Source: Glandiceps talaboti (lineage: Eukaryota; Hemichordata; Enteropneusta; Spengelidae). Taken from it: 64,000 nucleotides of DNA. Below are positions 32,790 through 44,222 of this stretch, in pieces. Under the pieces are notes generated by a model. It worked only from the letters and a program-made list of their open reading frames with translations. It did not search any database and had not been told where the DNA came from. The DNA is taken from assembly GCF_964340395.1 (NCBI RefSeq), contig NC_135558.1:1667501-1731500 (forward strand). The letters run 5' to 3'. A program made the position numbers and the translations under genes. The number at the start of each line of letters is the position of its first letter. Position 1 is the stretch's first letter.

Positions 32790-33415
32790 TATTGTGGACT
32801 AGTGATTACTTGCATCAGTGCACACACATACTGATACTACCAGTATTAGTATTTTTCTGCAGTGCAACACCAAAATATTTTTGTATATCCTGTTTGAAAG
32901 TGAGTGTACAAGTGTTAAATAATGTACTTGAAATCACAAATGCACAACAGATCTCCATGACACATGACTGACAAAAAGGTTACTTTGGGTGACTTGCCCC
33001 CATGCTTACGCCATTTTGTACTGCACCTTTCACTCTTGGAAGTGCAGCAGCAAAGAATCCTGTAAATACCCCTAAGTATGCAACACTGGCATTCACACAT
33101 CAAGGTTCTCATATACTATTGCATACATTAAACTTGTCTGAAGTAGCCAAGTAGATAGGGTAGATCTCTATAGTGATTGACATTTGTGTCAGGTTTGGTT
33201 GAAATTGAGTTGTGGGTGTCTGAGATATGGCTGCCCATGGACAGACAGACTCACCCAAGTTAACGCTGCCAGGGCTTCAAAATATTATATTGTACACCAT
33301 TGAACATGCCTAACACATGCTTTGCAGATACTTATCAAATTCCTTGGAAGTTCTAGATATCATTGGTACTGCAGTGTGCTTGTACTATTAAGTATTCAAA
33401 ATTAGTCAAATGGAG

Positions 33416-33646
33416 TCAATCTGATTAAAATCTGATGTCAGAACATGACTCCATTTCTTTATTTATCTCTGTTTCCGTGGTATATTGTCATTTGTTTTCT
33501 ATTATTCTGGTCTGGGAGGGACAGCAATCAAGACCAAAACAAGAACATACAGTAAAGAGACAGTATTCGAGCAAAAAGGAAAGGCAAAATTAAACGATAA
33601 TGAGGAATGAAGAGCTGACCACTACATCAGATTTTAATCAGATTGA
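33416..33646. mobile_element. 231-bp fold-back element with 23-bp perfect inverted ends
   Basis: The 23 bases at 33416-33438 (TCAATCTGATTAAAATCTGA...) are the exact reverse complement of 33624-33646. The 185-bp interior is non-coding. No target duplication is evident, so a MITE origin is inferred. Confidence 0.6.
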
Positions 33647-34929
33647 ATGGAGAATGAGGTCAAATTAAATATATCAGAATTTCAAAACATAATGCAAAAA
33701 TTAAATTATCGATATTTAAAATGTACATTACTATAGTATTACAAGAATATTACAAGTATGTTGACTCCGTTGATCTACTGAAAGTTTGAATAGGTGCTCA
33801 GTCAACTTTATTTTGCACTCCAATACTCCCTAGCCTTTCAGAAATATAGTTGAAAATGTGAAGCAACAGTACGCAAAAGGTTGACTATGTTTAATAATCC
33901 AACGTGACTTGAACCTGTAAATAATTAAAGTAATCATATAGATGAAACATGGGTATTTCTTATGGATTTTCCAGTGCTCATAATTCATAGATTGCAAGAA
34001 ACACAAGTCTTCAGTAAAAGAATTGTCTCCCCCTTCCCCCATTGGTGTGTTGTATGACAAAGTTATTGTTTGAATTTGAATGGTATCTCTAGATACAAAA
34101 CTTCATAATTTATTGACCAATTTGTTATTTGACCTTCAATATGGCGGTCACAGTCAAAGGTCAAGGTATAAAAAGAAAGCTTACATTTGGGAGCTAAAAA
34201 CAAAGTGTAAAAAGATTGTCATTGTACAATCAGGCAGTGTTTTGTAAACAAACTTTTTGCTCATTTTTTATGGGGTTTTTTGTGTGTTTTTTTTTTACAA
34301 TTATTGAGTTTAATACTGTTACAATGGTCTATGTTGATTCTGCATTAATTGACACTCTAAAATAGATTACTCATATCTCATCCATATGGTTACTTTGTGT
34401 GTGTGTTCAGAGAATGTCTTGTTAACTCCAAGTGTGGAGTAATATGCTGTCAGTATAATTACTCCAAGCTCCAAGTGTACTTTATGTTATTAACTTTTCA
34501 TTTATTAATTAATAAAAAAGGATGACAGTAATGATTTTTAAAATACAGTATTTCAGAAATTGATGTGGAATTAAGCCTTCTTTATGAATCAATTCGTGTT
34601 TAGATTCTTGTAACTTTCATGCTGTTGTTCACAGAGTTGAAATCTTATCTATCATGGTGCTACTGTGTCAATGGGGAAATATTTTATCTATTGGAATTTT
34701 TCAAATGTTGACAGGTTCAAAATGAAAATCTTAGTTTATCATATACGATTTGCATAATGTATGCCATATTAATTAAAGTAGGACAGGTGACCTTTGAATG
34801 TGGTAGATGTCAATATCACATTTGCATAATCAATATAACATTTGCATAATGTATGCCATATGTAGGACAAGATGACCTTTGAATGTGGTAGATGTCAATA
34901 GTACATTTGCATAATCAATATATCATTTG

Positions 34930-35012
34930 CATAATACCACTTGAAATGTCATATTTTGGACTTGGAGCTGAGGCTTATGACCAGAATTGTGGTGGTTGAT
35001 ATCAAAATACCA
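34930..35012. repeat. Duplicated segment, copy A
   Basis: CATTTGCATAATACCACTTG, GGACTTGGAGCTGAGGCTTA and GACCAGAATTGTGGTGGTTG recur, reordered, at 35908-36018. Upstream, 34745-34930 holds two diverged copies of GACCTTTGAATGTGGTAGAT. Confidence 0.65.
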
Positions 35013-35544
35013 CTTTCAGAACCCTACTTGAAATGTTGTATGTAACATGTACATTTTGTACCTTGTAACCATCAGTTTTCACACTATTTAACAAGTGTAA
35101 AAACTATTGTCGTTACTTTCGTGGAAGTTAGACCTTGCATAGAGCTTTCTGGTTTGTAGATTTTTTTTAAAAACGGTTAGTGTAGCCCAGTAAAAGTTCG
35201 AATAACTATAGAAATTAGATAGAAATAATTGAGCTACAGACGACTGGTAGTTTTGTATATGTGGTTCAAGTTGTCATTTCATAGATATAATATACCACAT
35301 CCACATTACTGACAAGCCTTCTAATACTTCACACAATGTATGTAAATACAAGAATTATACCATATACAAGCCAAGTTATTGTCTTTAAACATAAAATATG
35401 GATTATACCTGATCGTTGTATGTCACGTACGACACAGTGCTCAAAATATGAGTCAAAACAATCCTAATTGCTATCATTTTACCCAGTTTTTACAAATTAT
35501 GCCTGACAAGGTATAATAATAATCCCCATATTTTTATTCATTCA

Positions 35545-35630
35545 GCTGGAAAATGTTCATGACTTAAGGGTTTTGTAACTACTCATCTGTCAACTCATAG
35601 TGACAAGGCCCCTTAGGTCACAGAACATTG
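35545..35630. repeat. Dispersed element with CCCCTTAGGTCAC, copy 3
   Basis: Has ATAGTGACAAGGCCCCTTAG and GAACATTGGGGAATAATATC, in the same orientation as copy 2. Confidence 0.55.
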
Positions 35631-35907
35631 GGGAATAATATCTAAATAGTTTATATTTCAGTTCACATGTCATTCTTTGCTGAGGTCAAAGGTCAATGGC
35701 TACTGTCATGTACATAAAGTAATAAATGCCTTTAAAAATCATAATTGTGTTGTTGAGTTTCTTTTTCAAATGTTATGGATGTCAGATGGGATACAATATT
35801 TATAACTTAGGATAAGGTGACATGATTAGTCGTTTTGTTTTTAAACCTTAAAACTGCATTAGCTGTATTAATACCAGAAAAAATATAAAAAGCTGTTAAA
35901 TGATGTC

Positions 35908-36018
35908 AGGTGAGGCTTATGACCAGAATTGTGATGGTTGATGTCAATATATCATTTGCATAATGCCACTTGAAATATCATATTTTGGACTTGGAGCTGA
36001 GGCTTAAGACCAGAATTG
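35908..36018. repeat. Duplicated segment, copy B, abutting a minisatellite
   Basis: GGCTTATGACCAGAATTGTG and CTTGGAGCTGAGGCTTAAGA match 34930-35012. The copy breaks directly into the minisatellite unit at about 36018. Confidence 0.65.
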
Positions 36019-36535
36019 TTCCTGTACAGTATCATTACAATTTACACCTCCACTCACATAGTCTAGTTCCTATACAGTATCATTACCATTTACACCTCCA
36101 CTCACATAGTCTAGTTCCTATACAGTATCATTACCATTTACACCTCCACTCACATAGTCTAGTTCCTATATGGTATCATTACGATTTACACCTCCACTCA
36201 CAGTCTAGTTCCTATATAGTATCATTACAATTTACACCTCCACTCACATAGTCTAGTTCCTACACAGTATCATTACAATTTACTCCTCCACTCACAGTCT
36301 AGTTCCTTTACAGTATCGTTACCATTTACACTTCCACTCACAGTCTAGTTACTATACAGTATCATTACAATTTATACCTCCACTCACAGTCTAGTTCCTA
36401 TACAGTATCATTACAATTTATACCTCCACTCACACAGTCTAGTTCCTATACAGTATCATTACCATTTACACCTCCACTCACAGTCTAGTTCCTATATAGT
36501 ATCATTACCATTTATACCTTCACTCAACGTGTCTA
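36019..36535. repeat. 45-48-bp minisatellite, about 11 units, related to the 30.7-kb array
   Basis: Units contain AGTCTAGTTCCTATACAGTA, TCATTACCATTTACACC and TCCACTCACA(TA). They are the same unit as at 30.7 kb and match the interior of the ~60-bp elements at 46145 and 60657. A terminal CATCCAGACTA lies at 36847-36857. Confidence 0.9.
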
Positions 36536-36865
36536 GTCAAATTTGTTACTCTGGAAGTCCTGATATGCATGAGATGTAATCTAGAATTCATCCACAGCCA
36601 CTCACAGTCATTAACACCATGTCTTTGTTAATCAATCACAAAGTTCTAACCAATAACACAGTCCCTCATAAAGTTAGTGTTTATTGGGGTAGTTATGTAA
36701 TGTCCAAATATGGTATATTTGTCAGCTCAGGATGCTGCTTATATACAGTTTACGACACTATAACAGTTAGGGTTCACTGATTGGATGAACAACTTTTTGT
36801 GCTGATTGAGGAACTTTTACCAGACATGGTTAGAAACCACAGTTGGCATCCAGACTATTGAAATG

Positions 36866-37099
<234 letters not shown>

Positions 37100-37263
37100 C
37101 TTCTGACAAGTTCTACTGTCTTCATCTTCTATGTCGTACACAGGAGGAGGTCGGTGGATGGGGTGGGGTGGGGTTGGGTGATTTATAAGAACAAATCTCT
37201 CAAACACTGCCCAAGTCTCAAACACATAGATTCACACATACACTGAATATTTATAACATCAAT

Positions 37264-37269
37264 TTTATT
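37264..37269 (-). terminator. Candidate HR4 poly(A) signal
   Basis: AATAAA on the minus strand, within TCTCAATAAAATTG. Another lies at 38189-38194. Either could end the HR4 transcript if its 3' UTR is 3.6-4.6 kb long. No downstream element decides between them. Confidence 0.25.
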
Positions 37270-38224
37270 GAGACAAAAAATACATTTTGTTGTAACATTA
37301 GTGATAACAAAAATGGGGGCTTTTATCAGATACAGGATACTTAGGTCATGAAAACAAGCTAATATATCACTCAAAACACGTCACTTGGTTTGAAAATGTG
37401 TAATTAGTGTCTTTATACAACTTTGTTTGTTCTCTTTAGATTGTTGTAAGTGTTAACATAATTCAGGAGAGTCCTAAAGTAACTAGCTTTTGAAAGCATA
37501 CATTTATGATATGAAATTTTGAAAACAAAAAAATGCATACTTTTTTTTGCGATGAGGCTGCCAGGGTCTTTACATTCAGACCTGTATAGCCCTTTCTAAA
37601 ATTATAAAGTTTTTTGTTTTGTTTCTTTTTATTTATTTATTTTTTTAAATATTGCTAGTTTGGGGGAAACATCTACAATACCCTGTGTAGCCTTATAGGA
37701 AGTCCTGTGCAAGTTTCATGTGCATCAAGCATAAAATCCATAACATCAGTTCCCGACTGAACACTTTGATAAATTTTGTACATTATTTGAGTAGAGGTTT
37801 ACAATGTTAACACATAAACTTTGGGACAGGAATCAAGCTCATTTGGCAATATACTGCCAGCAATAAATCAGTCATCGGCAAAATACATTACTGTGTACTT
37901 CTTTCAGAAAATGTTCACTCAGCAAACAATACATACATACTATGCTACAATGCATACCTATGGTAAAACAAAACAGACTGAAGTAACGCAAAAATGCAAA
38001 AGGGACCATCATTGTTGAGTCAGGTTTGATAACCTTTCAATTGCCTGTCAACTAGAAAACATACAATGTCAGCGCTTTCTAATGGCGTATTTAAGCAACT
38101 TTACAAAGTCAAAGGAAAAGACAAAATTCCATTACAGAAAAAATAGCACCAATGGCACTGTAGCACAACTGTACACTTTTTAAAAATCTTTATTCACATG
38201 CTGATCCATGCTAGGTATAGGAGT

Positions 38225-38929
38225 TCATTTGCTGAATGTTTATCCAGTTGCCTATCCAGCTCTGTTGTTACCTTTACTATACACACCATCATTTAGTTGT
38301 TGCTATGGGCATGGTCTTGTTGCTAGGCATATTTGCATATATTGTTGGAATGTTTTTCATTTGGCTATGAATCCACATGGTTATCTTTGTGACATACACC
38401 TTCGTTTGGTTGTTGCTATGGGCAGTCTTGTTGCTAGGGATATTTGCATACACTTTTTAATGTTTACTCACTTGCCTACCAGATGTTGTTTTAGTAAAAT
38501 ATACTAGCATTTGTTTGTTGCTAAGGGTGTGATCATGGTTGCTATGGTCAATTGTGCCATATTTTTTTAAACATCTGGAGAATAACACTTCTAGAAACAT
38601 CTCTTCAAGTTTCAGTCTCAATTACCGAGTACTTTTTGAGATATAAGTTTTTGAACAAAATGGACATTTTTACACCTAATTTGCATATCGCTGATGAGAT
38701 CATTACATGCTTAATAGTTTGTTATCTACACATCCCTAAATGCATCAGACCAATCTACCAAGTAGTTTTTCAGTTTAATTGATTTAAACCAAAATGACAT
38801 TTTTTGACCAAAATCACACACCTGTGATGTGATCATTTTGCTTTGAACAATTTCCCAATTAGACACCAAAGGGAACATCCCCACCAAGTATCAAAACAAT
38901 CAGCACAGCAGCTTTTAAGTGTACGTCAT

Positions 38930-38980
<51 letters not shown>

Positions 38981-38995
38981 GACAGACAGACACTG
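38225..38995. repeat. Dispersed repeat with GTTGCTATGG blocks and (CA)n(GACA)n end
   Basis: About three diverged blocks of 110-120 bp carry GTTGCTATGGGC and CTTGTTGCTAGG followed by ATATTTGCATA. About 400 bp later a (CA)n run becomes (GACA)n at 38932-38990. Simple-repeat ends are common in non-autonomous elements of marine invertebrates, but the boundaries here are not defined. Confidence 0.45.
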
Positions 38996-40755
38996 CACCA
39001 TGCCATAAGCACTACTGAACCTTTATCTGTTCAGTTGTGCTAAAAACACTAACAAATATTCCATATGCAAATTACTGATTTGAAATCTGTTGAAGCAGAT
39101 GTATATATACCTGCAAATAAAAATAGGCAAAACAAAAAACTGCTTTCTATATACTACTTTCACTTTATAAGCCTCTTAACATAAACTCAAATTATATATC
39201 ACTTTTAGGGTTTGGAAAAAGAAATCCAACACTGTATTTCAATGATTATAGTCTGCCATCCTCATACTGGACACCCCACACCCCTGAAAAATATTAGTTT
39301 AGCCTTTATGTAAATTGAGTCAGTTGTACTGTAACTATGAATTCTCTGTCATATAAAAGTGTATATTTCTGATGACAGCAATCCTTGGCTAATTTGGAAA
39401 CCAGACAATAGCCCTTCATCAGAAAGCTGATGAACTTGATAACCAAACAGGACTCAGAGTTTCATATATAGTAGGACCTCCTCAGCTATCTCAGTAATCA
39501 GAAGCCTGTAATGTTAACTTATGCAACTCTGATTTATATTACGACTATACCAATATCTTCAGAATCATGGGGGTGGCAGGCTTAAGACAAATATGAAGTC
39601 TATTTCATTTTGTGGAGTTTTTTTAAAATAACACAATCCATCAAGTGATGAGAAAAACAAGAAATTTAGACTGAAATATGATCTGGCTCAGCGAATAAGA
39701 TTGCAAAGGCTTATTCCCAGAACAGATCAAAGCTTGTGTATTTCAGAGATGATTCTCAATACCTGATATAATATTTCACTAGTCACTGACTAATCTCTCC
39801 AAAGGCTTTTGTATTTACTAAACTAGGAGCAAAGCCTGACATGTACACTACACAATGGTTTTCAGTCAACTTTCCCTTGTGCACTACCTAAAAATTTCAA
39901 AAAAAAAAATAACTCTTTTCTGTTTTTCTTACTTTTTTTCTCCACTTTCATAAAAATTGCACTATGGAAACAGAAAGTCCAACCTGTGTATTACATATTA
40001 TGATTTACAGTCAGATCCAATGAAGATATTTCAGTGACTCCAACACCAATGCAAAATACTATTTCAGGTTCAGAGAATTAAGAATTCATGGTCAAAGGTC
40101 AAAATCTGTAGTCATCGGTAACACATCACAGTTTTGATGCCAATGCCAATCACTGCTTAGACTTTGAGTCTCATACATAACATCACTTGAAATTACCAGA
40201 CTACAAAATAATACCAGTTCACATATATCGCTATAATTTGTATATTATTCACTCAGTAGAATTACAACTTTACATTTAACACATATATACTATAATACAT
40301 GTACTTTTTTTCTTTTGATTCTTTCTCCAAAAAAAGTTGGCCATCAACATACCAAGGCACATGTCAATTTCACTCCCTCCCCTTCAACTTTCATTTTAAA
40401 TGTACTTTCCCATACAATTCAGTGCAGAACCAGTGCACCACTGAACAAAGACAACAAAATATATTGCCACTTTACATTTTTTTTTTTTTTTTTTGTATTT
40501 TTTGAAATTTTCTGTCTATAGAGCAAGTCTCTTCCTGCTTTGTGAAATCATGGAAATCTTAAGAATTCTACTTTGTGACCCTGCTAAAGTCTGTACAGTT
40601 TATTGCTTAGCTTCATTTGGCAATAACTACTTTATAGTCCTTTACATTGTTTACATCTACCAAATACCTACTGCAGATCTACACTTATTTGCCACACAAC
40701 TGAGCTGCTTATCTATGAGCACTAATAACAGATTTTAATACTAGTATAACTATTT

Positions 40756-40990
40756 AGCATATTGCAGATCTACAAATAGAGCTAATTAAAATTAGCATAT
40801 TGCAGAACTACATATAGAGCTAATTAAAATTAGCATATTGCAGATCTACAAATAGAGCTAATTAAAATTAGCATATTGCAGAGGTACATTTAAAGTTAAT
40901 GAAAATTAGCATATCTCAAATCTACATTAGAAGCTATACATATACAGATCACAATCATCAAAATTAGCATATAGCAGATCTACAAATTCA
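40756..40990. repeat. 38-bp tandem repeat in the probable HR4 3' UTR
   Basis: TTAGCATATTGCAGATCTAC recurs at 38-bp spacing (40756, 40794, 40832, 40870), then decays. Each unit carries GAGCTAATTAAAATTAGC, which contains an inverted GCTAATT/AATTAGC. Confidence 0.9.
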
Positions 40991-41832
40991 ATTTATAAGT
41001 GCACATTGGACAGATGTCCTGTCATTACTAGTCTACTGTATTTTTTTACAATATTCTGTACATATTACAATTTGCATTATTTGTTTCGTTTTTTGTAATG
41101 GTTACAGCACCATATAGCCATCAATAAGCACCATCTAAAGTAAGCCACTTGCATGAAGCAATTACTGCAGACCCAAATCCTAACACCACACCACTCGCAC
41201 GGCAATTGTACATCTCTGCAGCTCTTGCACACAAAGAGAGCTATAGTCGATATTACACCTCCATTTAGAAGGCGATGTGTTTACAGGACAGGACACATCC
41301 ACACAAATTCATACTGTGTGCGATAATTTCATTTTGATATACATACATAAAAATAAAAAGTTAATGATAAATAGAAGTAATTTTCAACAACTTTGTGGTC
41401 ATGTGACATACCATAGTCAAGTGACAACTAAAGGTCATGACCCCAAAACACCCATCCTGGCCCAAAAAGTGGACAATCCATTGATTCATTACTATTTACA
41501 ATACAACTTGTTCAAAATTTGAAACAATAAGATTTTCACAAAACTTGCACATACTTTTTTTCTTTCCAATCACTGTCAATTTTTAACAAAGTGCACATAT
41601 AAAGTATTCACAATATTTTTTTTTTTATCCTTGGAAAATATTTTCTTGATTCCCTGGATAGTTTTGTGTCATGACTAAGTATTGTGAAAGTTGTTCATAA
41701 TATAATATAAAGATTGGCAGTGACCTCTGTTCTCTTGTTGCCAATTTTCAAGCTGTGTGATATACAAGATATATTTGGACTGTAACTACTATGTCCGTAC
41801 TCTGATAGTGAAGAAAACTCTGTATTTCAAAA

Positions 41833-42032
41833 TCAACATTTGGCCATTGCATTCAGTAAATAGGGCATATAGAGCAGCTTACTCTTGCACAAGAGTTCTG
41901 CACACTCAGCAAGTTCTGGAAATCGTGAGAGAATTTCTTCAAATCTGTTGGGATGAACTGGATAGTTGACTTCCATGTAGTCTTGTAATGCTTTGAGATA
42001 GGGTTCCCGTACTTTCTCTGCAATTTCTGCAT
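41833..42032 (-). CDS. HR4: HR4 exon 6, end of ligand-binding domain
   Basis: After a split Asp codon it encodes [20 protein letters not shown] to [14 protein letters not shown], then TGA at 41835-41833. This is helices 10-11 and a short tail. Confidence 0.93.
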
Positions 42033-43869
42033 CTGCGGTGAGTGAAAGAAATAGATGGCAGATATTAGAATATGTTTAAAAACTGTGCCACATTATTGAA
42101 TCTTTTGGAAACAGTTTCACAAACTCATTTGATTTAGCTATGCAAAATGTGACAAGTTTGTAGTGTGCCTAAAACATTTACACTTTCAAATTTTGGATCC
42201 AATCAGAATGAACTTTGTAAGTGCTTCACATTTAACAGTCAAATCAGAATGAATCATGTAAATGTATCACATCTAACAACCAATCAGAATCAATCTTATG
42301 AGCATCTTAATCCTGATTCTTACCATTATTATTATTTGATATATTGCTGAGTAGAACGACCACTTTCATCAATAAATATTCATCTCTATTAATTTTGTAG
42401 GTATGAAACAAAGCAACCAGGTGGGTTAACTTTTCCACAATTTCACCCATCTCTTCCCGGAAGTTTTCCATGTCCAATTTCAGATCCAAAGTCTGGTTCA
42501 GACAGTCCTGTAATGATAACATGTTTCTGTACACATGTTGTTCAAAACTTAGTCCTCGGTTTGTTGTACTATTACGGAAGTTGATAGCATTGACAGCCAC
42601 GGAGAGAAGAAGGAGCTCTTGCCATTTGGTTTTTAGTATGTAGGTGTGTTCCTCCGTCCCAAGTCTGGTGTAAAAGGGAAGATGTTTGACCCATTGGACT
42701 AGATGAAATACCAGGTCGTCACCTAGTTTACACATAGCTTTCAGCAGATCATCTGCGTAGTGAACCTCCCTCTTTGCAGCTCCGAAAGTATCATCATAGG
42801 CAATCTTTCCAAGAGCAGTTTCTGTCTGCTGTAGTACTTCTATCATCTGAGCAGTTTCCGGTTGGATTTCTCTGAAGGGTACATGTGGATTGTCAGGATT
42901 GTACATCATGTGACCTTGTTTCATGGCATCTTTCTCTTTCTTCATTGCTTCCCTGGCTGCTTTCAATGCCTGTTTCTCTGCCCGATTTCTCTTGTTCTCC
43001 ATGGCTTTGATATGTGCCATTTGCTGGAACTTTTTGCGTAGTTTATCATAATTTCTGGGTTTGGTCTGTGAATAGAAAGGCAAATATTAAAATTAAACCT
43101 TTCATTTAAACTGTACATCAGTAGAAACTTGTTAAAACAAATAACACAATAAAATCTTAAAGATTGGATAGTAACGTCCACAGAACAATGTTTTGTTTAC
43201 TTCAATCTGAAGTCTATATACTCAAATTTTATTTTCACTTTGAAAACAACATGAGAAAAATTCACTTTCAGAAAATGTAACCGAAAAACTAAAATAATTC
43301 ATCTTTCAATAAATTTATGAAATGATACTCCAACAGTTATTTCATATTTGAAACAAACCCAAACTGTTGAACGATGTTGCATCTTTTGCTTTTACTCCCT
43401 CTGGTTACTTTCACTGGTTTAACATGTGTTGCATCTTTTGTTTATACTCCCTCTGGTTACTTTCACTAGCACAATTGGGTTGTGTATACCGGTATATCTA
43501 AGTTGACAGACAAGAAGCAAAAGACAACTTTACCTTGTAAGACAACCCTGTATTCCGACCACCTGGCATTCGATCTTCACGGACAGCTACAGAAAAATAG
43601 ACAGAAAATGTTGTTTAGTATAAACTTTCAGAATAGATTCAAGTATATTACAAAGGCAATCACATTTTTTCTACCATCAAAGTAGCAATACTTTAAACTA
43701 ATGAAAGGAAAAGATACCACTTTTAATAATAATATACATTATGTGATCAAATATACAATATGTACACTTGGTAAGATTTCTTAAATAGTTTTTTAGAATA
43801 AACACACTATGAGTGTTCTATTATTTTATTAGAAAAGATGTGTTTCTGCTGGCATCTAACAAATAAGTG

Positions 43870-43933
<64 letters not shown>

Positions 43934-44161
43934 AACAGTGAGGGCGCCCTTCAGATGTAAGTGTGAGCCATGCATGTATGTCACATGTTGTGCATGTGGG
44001 TTGTTGTAAATATGTATGTTTACATGTGTGTCTGTGTGTGTTTTAAGTATATGTATAGCATTTTGTTGGTTGAAAATGTGCAAACTATAATGTGGACTGT
44101 TTTGTGCAATATTATAACACTAACACCTCTGTGTATGTGTGCAAAAGTATGTATGTATGTA

Positions 44162-44222
<61 letters not shown>

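Larger units (their letters stand above)
32800..35540. other. Intergenic, no gene recognised
   Basis: No supported coding sequence. It contains the fold-back at 33416-33646 and a segment near 34930-35012 that recurs at 35908-36018. Confidence 0.5.
37270..41832 (-). other. Probable HR4 3' UTR / downstream region
   Basis: Follows the HR4 stop codon on the minus strand and has no coding similarity. It contains the GTTGCTATGG repeat region, a CA/GACA microsatellite and a 38-bp tandem repeat. The end of transcription is not known. Confidence 0.4.

Noticed and set aside
37183-37374. Short ORFs in the tail-to-tail interval as possible genes
   Set aside because: All are under about 80 residues, AT-driven, and without motif or splice support.
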